From the NCBI GenBank assembly GCA_963682055.1, contig OY821745.1, positions 2,425,501 through 2,489,500 of the forward strand: a stretch of 64,000 nucleotides of DNA, written 5' to 3'. Origin of the DNA: Primula veris. Taxonomy: Eukaryota > Streptophyta > Magnoliopsida > Ericales > Primulaceae. This document shows, in pieces, positions 25,301 to 36,171 of this stretch. Both the position numbers and the translations under genes were made by a program. The notes below the pieces were generated by a model. The model saw nothing but the letters and a program-made list of their open reading frames with translations. It did not search any database and was not told the origin of the DNA. How positions within the stretch are numbered: position 1 is the first letter of the stretch; every line of letters begins with the position of its first letter.

Positions 25301-27290
25301 GAACACTCGGTTACAGAATATAGAATACCACTGGTCACTGTAAGAGATGAGCATGATCATTGCCTGGCTTGTAACAAAGGGGCTAACCATGATCAGTTTA
25401 CACAAAAGGAAAATGCGTATCATGTAAGTTCTGTTGTAGAGAAATTTTTACATAGAAAGCTCACCCACGTCAAGAACCGGGAACCTCTAAAAAGCCATTC
25501 ATGATACGAACCATGAGAACCATTTATTGTCCCCTTGAATAAATAAGCCATACCACATATACTCATGCTTGCTCCAAGAACGGTAGTAATTCGCAATAAA
25601 GGCTTCTCTAAATGGTTAATCTGTATATATTTATATCCATGCGCATTGTCAATTTCCAGATATGCAACTACTTACTGGAGAAGTTTGTAATATTTGTAAA
25701 AACCTACGCTGTCGTTTTTTCTGGAAGTCCAATTAGCGACTCCAAGGATGGAAATGATAATCAAAGTCATCAGATTTGCTCCAAAACCAAACACTGTAAC
25801 AACATGTTAAGTGTACAAACAGGTACTGAACTACAGAGTAATAAAGGGCTAAAAGAAAATGTCCACTTGTTAATAAATGAAAAAAAGGATATATGTTGCT
25901 GAAACACTCTGACCATCCATTTTCATCCCATACCTGAACACCAGAGAAGCAAAAAGTGGAAAATCGAAAATTTCTAAAATTATAGAACCAAACTGGGTAT
26001 ATACACAACTTTGTAACCAGTACCCCAGTCACCATTCTATAAAAAAAGAGGGCGTATTTTTCACATGTATACATGATAGCGTACTGCAAATTACAGGACA
26101 CTGAAAAAGTCTTCTCATGTGGAAAGACCGGGACATTTATCGACCATTAGGAAACAAATTAAGCAAAAGTAAGGATTTTATATAAAAAAAATGACTTTCC
26201 GTTCTGATTTCAGAAATCTACAGATCATATTTCAGAAAGAATTCCGATATTTCACAGCTTTAAAATTTGAGACAAAACTAGACTTCAAGACTCCTTTTGC
26301 AATTATACGAGTTCTTCTTAATGGACCAATATACAGTTTTACTTTAGAGACTTATAAGTAGGTATGTTAGGATTTCAAACCAGCATCTATTTGTTCATAA
26401 AAAAATTGAGTTTTTCTCTATCCTGTGGATTGCTTTTGCTGTGATTGTTACATCAATTCGAGCTATTCGAACAAACATCGGATCATACTTTATGGACTTT
26501 TTTCCTTTTTCTTGTGACAACTTAAAACACATAGTAAGAATTAAGTGGTGACGCAAGCGACCAAGCCCCCAAGGAGGTCATAACAACATATACTGGAAAA
26601 TAAACAAATATTTCTTCAACATGTATTTAAGTCAAAATTGTCTAATTAGCATTCAACCACCTTAATAACAAAACACACCCTACATGATTTCCAGCTTCGA
26701 CTGAATTCAAAAAAAAAAAAGTTACATGATAAAATTGCTATGCAATCAAATTTCGAACCAATTCTTCTAATAGTTATTTACTTGTCATCATTATCATCAA
26801 ACTATGCCTTAATCCCAAAAGTTTGGGGTCCGCTAAGTTATTTGCTTATGTTTTTCCTTTTCACAAATTCTCAAGAAGCATCATTACTTACCATGTTTTT
26901 TCCTACTCATTATCTTTTATAAGTGAGAAACAGTACAAGAAAATAACAACAACTGGTCAGTTATTATACGACTCGTTACTCTAAAATTCAGAAACAATTA
27001 TCAACACTTAGTAACAATAATATAAACACTTAGGAAAAGCCTATTTACGTATTTTCCTAAATGAAGAAAAAAGAAAGCAAAAGGTTACTATATTTAAAAA
27101 TTTAACAACCTTAAAAAATGAGTGTAAAGTCCAAAAAAAAAATTGGAGTTACAGGTTACTGAACAGAAACCTATAAAAAAAAAAAACCTTCAAATAATAA
27201 AGAGATAAACTAAAGAATGAAAAATGCAAAAAAAAAAAAAAAAAAACTCACGAAAGGAGAGTTAGGGCAGATGAGTTTCAAAAACTCCAT
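13332..27290 (-). CDS. ABCC13: ABC transporter C family member 13 (ABCC13/MRP11 type)
   Basis: Predicted full-size membrane exporter of 1450 aa (Arabidopsis ABCC13 about 1410). Exons ascending: 13332-13412, 13547-13714, 14319-14508, 14969-15156, 15240-15401, 15482-15592, 15665-15757, 16204-16302, 16447-16569, 16960-17013, 17121-17232, 17324-17499, 17631-17787, 18276-18556, 18860-19007, 19116-19247, 19775-19842, 19929-20030, 20428-20667, 20793-20873, 20960-21076, 21175-21292, 21381-21447, 21586-21683, 22166-22284, 22516-22603, 22952-23012, 23537-23606, 24042-24293, 24631-24703, 24905-25005, 25232-25330, 25465-25620, 25708-25795, 25893-25933, 27252-27290. All phases agree. NBD1 has VGSGKSS (about 637), LSGGQ (725) and MLDD (about 747). 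NBD2 has GRTGAGKSS (1247), FSVGQ (1349), LCLDE (1370) and an H-loop His near 1405. Membrane domains lie near 285-570 and 880-1190. Block [11 protein letters not shown] and start CPNSPFVWDENGW match this subfamily. The substrate is unknown. Exon borders at 25330, 25465 and 25708 are the least certain. Confidence 0.93.
17860..18135. repeat. MITE in ABCC13 intron
   Basis: Ends CCCTTGTTTGGTTGC (17860) and GCAACCAAACAGGG (18122-18135) are inverted repeats of the Tourist/hAT-like class. Internal copies of similar ends (about 17935 and 18154-18191) suggest nested or repeated insertion. Confidence 0.6.
24393..24600. repeat. MITE-like element in ABCC13 intron
   Basis: GGGCTTGTTTGGTTGCA near 24393 faces TGCAACCAAAGTACCAAAC near 24572-24590. 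The ends are imperfect inverted repeats of the same family seen elsewhere in the window. Confidence 0.5.
25796..25892 (-). other. Putative U12-type AT-AC intron (ABCC13 intron 2)
   Basis: On the coding strand this 97-nt intron begins ATATCCTTTTT, the U12 5' splice-site consensus, and ends TTGTTAC. ACTTAAC lies upstream with the presumed branch A 11 nt from the 3' end, matching the CCTTRAC branch motif except for one base. Splicing AT|AT...AC|AG gives codon ATA and the continuous peptide [16 protein letters not shown], which fits the family. GT-AG alternatives add unrelated residues. Confidence 0.78.
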
Positions 27291-27652
27291 ATATTATTTC
27301 TCTCTACCACACCACCTTGAAGAGTGATATATATAAATATATATTTGTAGAATGAGGAAGTAAAAGGCTTGCGTTATGGAGAATTTAAGATGGCATTTGT
27401 ATTTTGTAATGTAGTAAATAGTAATGTTATATTTTTGTTACGTCAAATAAGGCTAGTTTTTTAATTAAAATATTATACTATATATATATATTACCATAGT
27501 TTAAACTATATCATTATCAAGCTAGTTAGTGTTTCAATCGTTGAATCATGAAGATCAAGTGTTTTGATTAAGTGTTCAAATTTGTAATAAGTAAAACAGA
27601 ATTTCCAGCCAACGTATTCTGTAACATTAGGAAATAAAATACATGCGACTTC

Positions 27653-27977
27653 AAATGGTTAGGTTTTCGTCAGCTTTTCGATTTTTTCATATGTATTCGT
27701 AATTTCTTTTTGATTTTTTTTTTGTAAATCAACGTATTATTTTATTTATAAAGTATTTGTTTAAAAAACCCTGTAAATTTTGAACTTTTATATATTTTTT
27801 TATGTTTAGTTGTTTGTTTGACAATTTATAAAGTAGTAATTTTAATAAATACTCAAAAAAAAATATAAAAGGTCAAAATTTATCGATTTTTTTGAACAAA
27901 CATTTTAGAAATAAAATAGTACGTTGATTTACAAAAAAAAAAAAAATTACTATGAAAAAATCGAAAACTTGACCATT
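27653..27977. mobile_element. Foldback MITE, copy 1
   Basis: The halves are long imperfect inverted repeats: TGTAAATCAACGTATTATTT on the left and its near-complement AGTACGTTGATTTACA on the right, plus AAATTTTGA / TCAAAATTT. Outer ends also mirror (CGATTTTTTCAT / ATGAAAAAATCG). A related copy lies at about 32165-32505. Confidence 0.7.
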
Positions 27978-28224
27978 CGATCCTGATAACATTAATTTGA
28001 ATCCTATTTTACCAATGTATTTTCTTTAATATTATCGTAATTTAATAAACATGAACCTTCTATTATTTCGTTATTATAAAACTGTCACTCAGAAATCGAA
28101 ATAAAATACTTTCGGTCTCACATCATTGAATAGTAGTAGAATTTAAGCTTTAATATATCGAGCATTAAAGATAGTTATCACTGCACAAAATATAATTAGT
28201 GCAAGAGTATTGTAATTAATTTAT

Positions 28225-28390
28225 ACTAAAAAAAAAATTGTCGGCTTACTATCAGAGCATCTATTGTTAAACTGATGGTAAAATGAGTGTCGTTAAATAT
28301 AGAAACAGTTTAGCAATTTTGTTGCTAAAATTTAGCGACGATTACTTTTAGCAACAGTTTTCAAAAAGTGCTATCAATGATATTCTGGTT
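28225..28390. repeat. Possible CACTA subterminal fragment
   Basis: Repeated short motifs (TTTAGCAA, GTTGCTAAAATTTAGCGACG, TTTTAGCAACAG) in both orientations resemble subterminal repeats of CACTA elements. No complete ends were found. Confidence 0.35.
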
Positions 28391-30366
28391 AAGTTTTATT
28401 ATTTTGTTTTCAGCAGCGTGGTTAAAAAACGATATTGAGATGGGTTAAATTTTACAGATTTCTCACTAATCCACGTCAATTTTCCACTTTGGTAAAAAGC
28501 TAGCCTTGTTAATGCGCACAAAAGGTGTTAAAAGACACTTTAATCTTTAGCAAAGCCTGTTTATATTCTATCACACATAAGTTATGGGCAACTAGCTAGC
28601 AAAGAACTTTACAAGATTGTGGCAAAACTATTTATTTCCATTTATTTTTTGCTATTTTGATCTGAAAAAAGAAGCAACTAGATTGGGTAAACATTTCCAA
28701 AATGAACTATATCAATTAACCGAACATTTTTGGATGTCTTTTTTTCTATATTTATTTAGTGAAAAAGACTTGATAGAAAAAAATCCAATATTATTATTCA
28801 TAATATTGGAAATTGATCATGTCTTTTAGTACGCACATAGTAGGAATAACAATTTAGCATGCAGTTTCTTACACTTCATGTAAATCAATGACAATCAATG
28901 TTAAATCAAACAATATATAGTAACTTTTTGTTAAATCACTCTGGAAAGTGTAAATTTTCACTAAATGAGTCTTGAATTGATACGATTAGACGAGAAAGAA
29001 AGTCCTGAATTGATAACTTTGGTAATAGAGTATTGCAGAAGTATCTTTTTACTTCGTGCAGTCAGTTTCAGATCGGGTCGGAGGTCTAACAGTGACTATG
29101 ATCGTTAGATTTGAGCGCCAAGTCTTCATATCTCAAGTAACTTTTTCACTCTAAGTCTTAACGATGAAGGTTTGAAATTCAGACAAGTCACTTTATATCT
29201 TTGGAGCTTGAATAAGTGTTATCGTTGGTCAGGACTAACATAAACTGTACTTTTATTGGATCTCTATATATAAACATATATAGAACTCTCCTAGCTCTAA
29301 AATTGATCCGATAGATGTTTTTTGAGAGCCAACAAAATCGTCGATGAGGACGGTTATACATCCTAACTGATGAATAACCTTCACTCAGCATTCCGAACTT
29401 GGCACAGCTCTCGAAGTGTCAATAGATCGTCAACTTTAAAAAAGGGATAATTTTGTTGGTAATATCGATGAATCATAATCTAATATACTAGCCTGCATAT
29501 GAATTTGTATTTGTTTTACTACAGTAGAAAAATGCATCACTTCCATTGTAAAATATTTTATTCCCAAAAAGAGTGTACTCTCTTACTCGATTACAGACCT
29601 TTCTTTCTTTGATATTTCATCGTATTTGGGGTCTTCCCGCATTTCTTTGTAGAATTAAGACGTTTAAGGTAGTTGAATACAACTTACAAGTTTCGTACAA
29701 ATGTAGGTAAATCTAGCAAGCGGAATAAGTAGACTATATCCATTTTCCTTAGGCAGTTGGAACAGTCTTTAGCATTTCCCGATCGATCTTTCGTATGAAC
29801 TCTTAATACTTCATGTAAAGTAATGCCATCATGTAGTTTACATGTAAACACACCCGAAAGATTTCAGTTTTATTAACTCCACTAATTATCTCTTTCATGC
29901 TAGTTTAGTTACAAGTTTTGAACAAATAAGTTTATGCTTGAGAAGAAAAAAAACGGTTTCATTCAGCTTAATGGTTCTATATTTTATGTCAGAAAACCAA
30001 AAAAACTTAAACATTTCAGCTCGTAGAAGCTCGTAAACTTCTCCGCTAAAAGGCTTAACTGTAAGAAAAGCGCTGAGCACATAATTAACACTAGCTAGAT
30101 TTATTTCTAAAAAAGTTGGGTACCTATACGTAGCTAGCCAAATGTTATGCACAAATTAAAAGTTTTTAACTCAAAAACTATTATAATTGATCATACAATG
30201 ATACAATATACAGTAAATCCAACAAATAGCAGTGATTTAAAAACTACAAGTGCATACCACTGACCAAAATAAAAACAGTTTTAAGTTGAGATAAACTAAT
30301 TATTCCCAATTTTCATGTTTATATTAATACTATGTATAGATTGTATTATATTTAATTAACAAAAAA

Positions 30367-30448
30367 GTGGACGTGCCGGAGTGGTTATCGGGCATGACTA
30401 GAAATCATGTGGGCTTTGCCCGCGCAGGTTCGAATCCTGCCGTCCACG
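30367..30448 (+). tRNA. tRNA-Ser (AGA)
   Basis: An 82-nt cloverleaf with perfect GTGGACG/CGTCCAC acceptor stem, anticodon stem CATGA/TCATG and loop CTAGAAA (anticodon AGA). It has the long serine variable arm (GGGC TTT GCCC) and a GCAGG/CCTGC T-stem with B box GGTTCGAATCC. CAA lies just upstream and a TTTT terminator follows directly, as in functional plant tRNA genes. An open frame starting here at GTG is spurious. Confidence 0.96.
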
Positions 30449-30470
30449 TTTTCTTATTTAATTTTTTGTT

Positions 30471-30542
30471 AATTTTATTTTTGTACTTTTTTATAATTTT
30501 ATTTTTGTTCTTTTTTATAATTTTATTTTTGTACTTTTTTAT
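30471..30542. repeat. 24-bp tandem repeat, 3 copies
   Basis: Three consecutive 24-bp units start AATTTTATTTTTGT; the middle one differs by one base. They lie directly downstream of the intact tRNA-Ser gene. Confidence 0.85.
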
Positions 30543-30556
30543 AATTTTTTATAAAG

Positions 30557-31262
30557 CTTTGCTAAACCACATTTAAATTTCTTCTTTGCTGGAATTTCTA
30601 TCAAGTTATGGAATTTTCCAAAAAGTTTACTCCATGGTTCTTAACAAGTTTTAATAAATGAAATTTGGGAGATATGATAAATACTAAATACCAATACTTG
30701 CCTCCTTATCATGGTCGATTTCTACGACTACCACTCGATTTTGAAAACTGTACTTTGCAGATTTGAGTTTAATTAGTTTTTACTTTTTACTTATTGGTTA
30801 ATTTCCTCTATAAGTGACTGATTTATGTAAATCTTTAGCATGTTAATGAGTAGAGTAATTCAGTTCAAAAGTAATTAAACACTAATTTCAAATCGGCGTC
30901 CAGTACTTGACATGTAATTCCCAGTCTAAGGTCGAGCCGATATATATACTACAGTTTTTATAGCTTAGCCATGGTTTTTGTTGGTATTTGGTAGCATATT
31001 AGCATAAATACATACTCTATAAAAAAAATTGTTTTTTGTTGGTATTTTTGTACTATATTTCTCGACATCAAAGTGGACGTGCCCGAGTGGTTATCGGGCA
31101 TGAGTCTAAATCATGTAGGCTTTGCCCGCGCTGATTCGAATTATGCCGTCCACGAATATTGCAAATTATATTTTAGTTTTTACTCTAAATCTTTTGCTAA
31201 CCACTTTTACATTTCTTTTTTGCTGGAATTTATATCAAAGTGATGGAATTCCCAAAGGTTTA
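30557..31262. repeat. Duplicated tRNA 3' flank
   Basis: Downstream segments 30557-30628 and 31191-31262 are clearly similar, including TTTGCTGGAATTT and ATGGAATT. Copies 1 and 2 therefore arose by duplication of a segment, not by tRNA retroposition. Between them (30629-31066) I see no gene. Confidence 0.65.
31073..31154 (+). pseudogene. tRNA-Ser-like copy with CUA anticodon, probably inactive
   Basis: An 82-nt relative of the tRNA at 30367 with intact acceptor and anticodon stems, but the loop reads GTCTAAA. This places CTA at the anticodon, complementary to the UAG stop codon, with U33 kept. The T-stem (GCTGA/TATGC) has two mismatches, the variable arm has one, the B box is altered (GATTCGAATTA), and no T-run follows directly. 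The 3' flank to about 31262 resembles the flank of the first tRNA, indicating segmental duplication. Confidence 0.8.
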
Positions 31263-33231
31263 TAAATACACACCCACACACTTAAGGAAAAGTTTTCAGT
31301 TCCTTTTACTATGACAACTCGGGATCATAAGGTTCAAACGAAATAGTAAGGTGGTTGTATGCAAATATGGGACAGGTTTGGCTTTCGACGTTGAGTTTTG
31401 TAGTGTTTAAAGGCTAATTGTCTCATGTGGATGATCTAAATCCCCCGAAGTTGCAGTATAAAGTGTAGATATCCTGAACAATTGAGGATACGTTGCAAGA
31501 TGTTCGAGGAAAATTTTAAGATAATATGTGTATAGCAACCCCGTAAAATATTCGTATTTATATATATAGCAACCCCATAATATTTTTTCCGACTCTGTGT
31601 CCCTGTATATGTAGAATATCTTTGGAACATTCAAGCAAAATATTGTTGAGCTTGATAAGAAGTTTAGTTGTGCATTAGCTTTTTTTTTCTCCTTGTTTTG
31701 CTTCCTTAGTCTTAATTATTAGGCTCACATTTCTGTATTTTAGAATTTGCATTTCCGTTTTTTCTTATCGGATTCGAATTGTAAGTTATCGTGGAGGCTT
31801 TGTTCCATGATTAATACAGGGACATGTATATTTTAAAAACGAGAATCCTAGAATATTTCCTTTAATTAATGTAATGCCCAGAAATATGGCCTACTTATTG
31901 ATTCAAATTTATTTGTGTCTACTTGGTTTAACCTAAGTATATTTAATTTAATTAAAGCTTTATTTTGGGAGCACGATTTCCATATCGTTGCATAACAAGT
32001 TCTTCAAACCTTTTTTTTTTCCCGAAGTAGTCTTCAAACTATTTTAACTTTTAGTAAAATAATTTCAACGTTTAATAGAAAACTTCAACCAATTAGGGAA
32101 CTATAAACATTCAATATTTCAACCAAATAAAGGTTGCAGTCAACCTTATTACCTAGCACTGAGTTCAAATTTTATTAGGTTCGAATTATCAGATTTTTTG
32201 ATATGTATTTATAAAAAAAAAATTTTTTTTTTTTGTAAATCAACTTGCTATTTTATTTCTGAAGTGTTTTTTCAAAAAATCTGTAAAATTTGACCTTTTA
32301 TATATATATTTTATGTTTAGTTGTTTGTTTGACAATTTATAAGGTAGTAATATTAATAAAAACTCAAAAAAAATAAAAAAAAGTCAAATTTTATAGTTTT
32401 TTTTAACAAATACTTTAGAAATAAAAGATTACGTTGATTTAAAAAAAAAAATAGAATATTTTTTATGAATACATGACAATTATAACATGATAAATTTTTT
32501 GAATCCACTGGTGCAATACCACCTGTATACGTGGAGAGTTTAAATGTGTTACGTGAGATATCATGCATTGGGTAAACCAAAAGAAAAGTCTCAATTACAA
32601 GACCTGCAGAAATATCAATTGCACATATGAATTATGATGTTGATTTTGGATCCTATCATGATCTCGCAAAGCCACACCAAAATTGACGACTTAAAAGCAA
32701 AACCTTTATAGGCAGGTATTTTAATTTTTGGATTTAACTTTTGAATGATCCCATCAGAAGTAGGGAAGCATGAAAAAGGCTTTAGACCAAAAAGACAAAA
32801 ACCATTTTGAGGATACTTGTTTGGATTTAACTTTTGAATGAAAAATTAAGTTGGCTTATTAACGGTAATGAAAATAATTGATTTCATTCGGCTTGAACCG
32901 TTCATTTGTCATTTGTCATTTGTCAAGGACTCAAATCAGAAAACCAAATATCCTCAACATTTGAAGTAGGAAAGCAAATGTTGTATAAATTATAACCTTC
33001 ATTAGAAAAGTAAAAAGTTCATGAACATTCAATGTTTATGCACTACGTACAAATGCTGAGGGAAAATGCTACGGGAATATTGTTATTTCAATATCTTCAC
33101 CGATTATAAACTTACAAGTACAGACCAAAGCATAAAATAGGTTTACGTTTGAATTTACTCGAAGTGTTGAACCCGGCGAAAAAGTTATCATTTCTAAATT
33201 TATTTAATTTATAAACTTTTCGTAGCAAAAG
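31155..33231. other. Intergenic, AT-rich, with foldback element copy 2
   Basis: No supported gene. A short motif TATAGCAACCCC occurs twice near 31530 and 31565. The foldback element at about 32165-32505 lies here. The remainder is AT-rich sequence without recognisable features. Confidence 0.5.
32165..32505. mobile_element. Foldback MITE, copy 2
   Basis: Shares internal sequence with copy 1 at 27653, including TTTATGTTTAGTTGTTTGTT and GACAATTTATAAGGTAGTAA-like segments. It has the same inverted halves (TGTAAATCAAC / GTTGATTTAAA). Outer boundaries are approximate. Confidence 0.65.
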
Positions 33232-33520
33232 GAGGACGTGCTGGACTTGTTATCCTACATGACTAGAAAACTTGTGTGCCTAGGGTTTGAACCAGGGGCG
33301 GATTTAGGGGGTGGCTAGATCAGTGATCCAACAGTGTTTGGGGAATATGCCTAGGGATATTGTATTGGTTATCTAACAGTGTCACTTATTTCTCCAAACT
33401 CCGCTTTCGATTATTTTAAGCGTTTTTTTCTTCTTAGAATTCGAGTACCAATTTTTTTTTCTACGGCCCCCCAACGATCTAATCCTAACTCCACCCCTCG
33501 TTTGAACCTTGCCGTACACG
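33232..33520 (+). pseudogene. Third tRNA-Ser relic, split by a transposon
   Basis: The left part (GAGGACGTGCTGGACTTGTT, then CATGACTAGAAAA) and right part (TTTGAACCTTGCCGTACACG) together match a degraded tRNA-Ser. A 206-bp insertion splits them in the T-arm. Many stem mismatches rule out function even without the insertion. Confidence 0.75.
33294..33499. mobile_element. 206-bp MITE with 9-bp target duplication, Mutator-like
   Basis: GTTTGAACC occurs at 33285-33293 and again at 33500-33508, flanking an element that starts AGGGGCGGATTTAGG and ends CCTAACTCCACCCCTC. The ends are imperfect inverted repeats. A 9-bp duplication fits Mutator-like MITEs. It sits exactly in the B-box of the tRNA relic. 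Confidence 0.8.
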
Positions 33521-35838
33521 ATTTTTCTCTATTTCCTTTTTAGGGTATCCAAAACTAAACAAAAAACTTTTATCTACGCAACACTTTTACAGAACTTGCT
33601 GTGGCACATTTACATTTATTCAGTCTTGGGAAATATGAATAGTGTAATCTCTTTACACTTCCTCTTCCTTTTACTTGACCATCCAATAATTCATATTGGA
33701 ATTTGTATGGTCATGACGTATGGCTTCAAGTACGTACAGAATGGGATTGACCACTTAGTGCAGTCTAAGAGTTTAAATAGCAAATTAAATAAAACTATGG
33801 CAAAAATAATATAAATAACTACTATACACAATTTTTTTCCTCCAATATTTACTTTGCTTGTTTTAGTTGCTAATTATTGTGTCAATAGTCGTTTTGGTGT
33901 TCGAATTTGTATTATAAAGTACCGGCCGGTTTTGATGGGTTCACGTAAATTTGTGTTTGATACTATATATAATCAAAGTACTGTTTGAGGATTCAAAACG
34001 GTATATGGTTTGTCCAAAAACCGATAATTGGTATGAAAGATGTTAATGGCCTCCAAAAACGGGGTCAAGAGTAATTTCAATAATTGGGTGAAAATTCAAT
34101 CCGACATGGATGAGAGTTGGGAATTGAATAATTTATATACCATACCCTTTGACAAGGGGTTGGCGCACTTGACCTCCGAGTTGTCACGCGTGATAGGAGT
34201 GAGTCTTCAACATTTTCCACCTCAGTTTAGTCCTTTGGACGGTCTAAGTCCGACACCCACGACGTGTTATGGTTGTGGTGTACACGCGCACCCGTGAGCC
34301 CACCACCTCTCACCCACTAATTACCCAAATGAGCCGATTCAAATTGGAGAATGTACACTAACATCTCATTTACCTCCCCATAAACCATTCATCCTGTTCG
34401 ATTGCATTTGCTACACAAAAATGCAGATTCCGTACACCTTGATGGATCAACAAAATAAGTAGAAATAATCAACTTATTCTATATACAAATAACAAACCCA
34501 TTCTGTCTAGCTTTGATATTTCCTCCAAAAAAAACAGTCAAAAATAATACTTGTTGTCAATTGAACAATTTGATATTTTTTGCATCAACAAAGTTGATAA
34601 ATATATATTTGAGCAAAGCCGAACATCTTTTAACTTCAAATTAACTTTTTTTAATATCTCTAACTCTTTTTCTTACATAAACATTTCTACTATGTTCAAA
34701 CCTTTATGCATGCGCGTAAGAATATTTTTAAACAATTAAATAGGTTAAACATGTTTGTAATTGTTGTAAGCGAATTAACTGATACGTATATATATATATA
34801 TATAAAGAGAGAGAATATGTCGCTCTTGTATTACCAAATGTCTCAATGGTGGCTCATGAACCCTTTATATAGTAGAGGGAATGAGAGTTACACAATAAAA
34901 ATGACACAATCAACCAAATGGTTGTAACTCATAAGCCACTAACTATACACATAAATGCTAAACATAAAGACTTGTAACATCAATAAATGTATTACAACAG
35001 TAGCCTTTATTTTATAATCTCGCCATCTAGATATCATATTTTTCCATATTGGATCAATATACTCGTCAAATTTCTTAAATATTTTATCTCGAAGAACACA
35101 ATACAAGTCGAGATAAGTTTACTTCATGTTTAAAACTTCTTTACTCAACATATAGAAAAAAAAAAAACTAATACGTAGTTGTTCTTGTTGGGATCGGTCA
35201 AACTAACAACAAGAAAAACAGAAAACTAAACCGAGCACACACACACACTTTTATAACGGAGCTATATCTCCGGGCCGTTACAGGTGCCACGTAATATTAT
35301 TATAATGAGAATTACAATCGTAATCTAACTCAACACAAACTATGGTTCTCTCGCAACTAGAACTCTCTCACTTATAATATGTAAAAGGTACTTTGTGTAG
35401 GTGTAATTAAAATACAAGATATTATGGCATATAAATAGAAATCTTAGTGAGTCATATTACAATTACATGCCATGTGGGATACTAAGAAAACATGATCAAA
35501 ACTCATTTGGCTTCACAACTCAACAGTTCTAACTTCTAACAATTAATATTTACGAGGCCATATGAATGAGCTTGCATGGCAGCATGTGTAACTATTGTAA
35601 TTTAATATTTATGAGGCCAGCTATGAATATATACGTCCTAATCATGGTCAAATGTCTTCATTAATTAGCATTTCAAAAAAAATATACTCATCAATTCAAC
35701 GTCACCTCTGGTATTTTCAATAAAGTGTGTAGTGTGCCTATATATACACATGCATTTGTCCAAAAGAATGTGAGAAACATAAAGAGAAACCATATAGAAA
35801 AAACAGGAAGAGTGAGAGAAAGTGAAAGACAAAGGGAC
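33521..35838. other. Intergenic region, no supported gene
   Basis: AT-rich with (TA)n near 34786-34805. A slightly GC-richer stretch at 34040-34300 has an 85-codon open frame, but I recognise no domain in it. Confidence 0.5.
35739..35746 (+). promoter_or_regulatory. TATA box of the small gene at 35839
   Basis: CCTATATATACACA lies about 93-100 nt before the proposed ATG, a normal plant TATA-to-start distance. Confidence 0.55.
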
Positions 35839-36171
35839 ATGAGTGACTGGAACAGTTATCAAAAGCATGAGGCTCAAGGTTGGCCAATGAAGGTGGGCTT
35901 AGATGGGATACCTTATCCCGGTGCGGTGGAAGGTGTGCCATGGGCAAAAGAAGAATACCAAATATTCTATCGTGGCTACGAAGTCTGTAAACACATGGCG
36001 AAAGACGGTGATGAAGCTGGCATAACCCTACTCGATAACTCCCTTATACAGCATATGATTGCTCATAGCCCTGGAACTGTTACGACTCATATTCCTACCG
36101 TTCGTGAAGAGTGGCTCCTTCGAGAAGCCGCCTTGGAAGAGGAGGTGAGGCAGGCATCGCTGGAACCGTGA
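35839..36171 (+). CDS. Small protein of unknown function (110 aa), faint MYB/SANT-like pattern
   Basis: I do not recognise this gene. The frame is open further upstream, but the start MSDWNSYQKHEAQGWPMK is favoured because it follows a TATA box by about 95 nt and leaves a plausible leader. Composition is balanced, unlike the AT-rich surroundings. Residues around EGVPWAKEEYQIFYRGYE recall the GVPW-TEEEH-FL-GL opening of SHAQKYF-type MYB repeats. Later GDEAGI and SPGTVTTHIPT weakly echo GDWRGI and TPTQVASHAQ, but the central tryptophan is missing. It could be a diverged MYB-like peptide, a lineage-specific gene or chance. No introns or signal peptide are visible. Confidence 0.5.
   Translation: MSDWNSYQKHEAQGWPMKVGLDGIPYPGAVEGVPWAKEEYQIFYRGYEVCKHMAKDGDEAGITLLDNSLIQHMIAHSPGTVTTHIPTVREEWLLREAALEEEVRQASLEP

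Larger units (their letters stand above)
27291..30366. other. Gene-free region upstream of ABCC13
   Basis: The first few hundred bases should hold the ABCC13 5' leader and promoter. The rest is AT-rich with a foldback element (27653-27977) and a block near 28225-28390 with TTTAGCGACG-type motifs reminiscent of CACTA subterminal repeats. No supported protein gene. Confidence 0.55.

Noticed and set aside
25704..25933. GT-AG model for ABCC13 intron 2 (donor in ACAA|GTGGAC, acceptor TTACAG)
   Set aside because: It is in phase but adds unrelated residues (YPFFHLLT) and ignores an exact U12 donor; the AT-AC model matches the family without insertion.
30367..30576. Open frame of 69 codons starting at the tRNA
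   Set aside because: It begins with GTG inside the tRNA-Ser gene and runs into T-rich repeats; the tRNA explains the sequence.
34040..34297. 85-codon open frame in a GC-richer patch
   Set aside because: No recognisable domain, no promoter signal, no splice partners; possible decayed fragment only.
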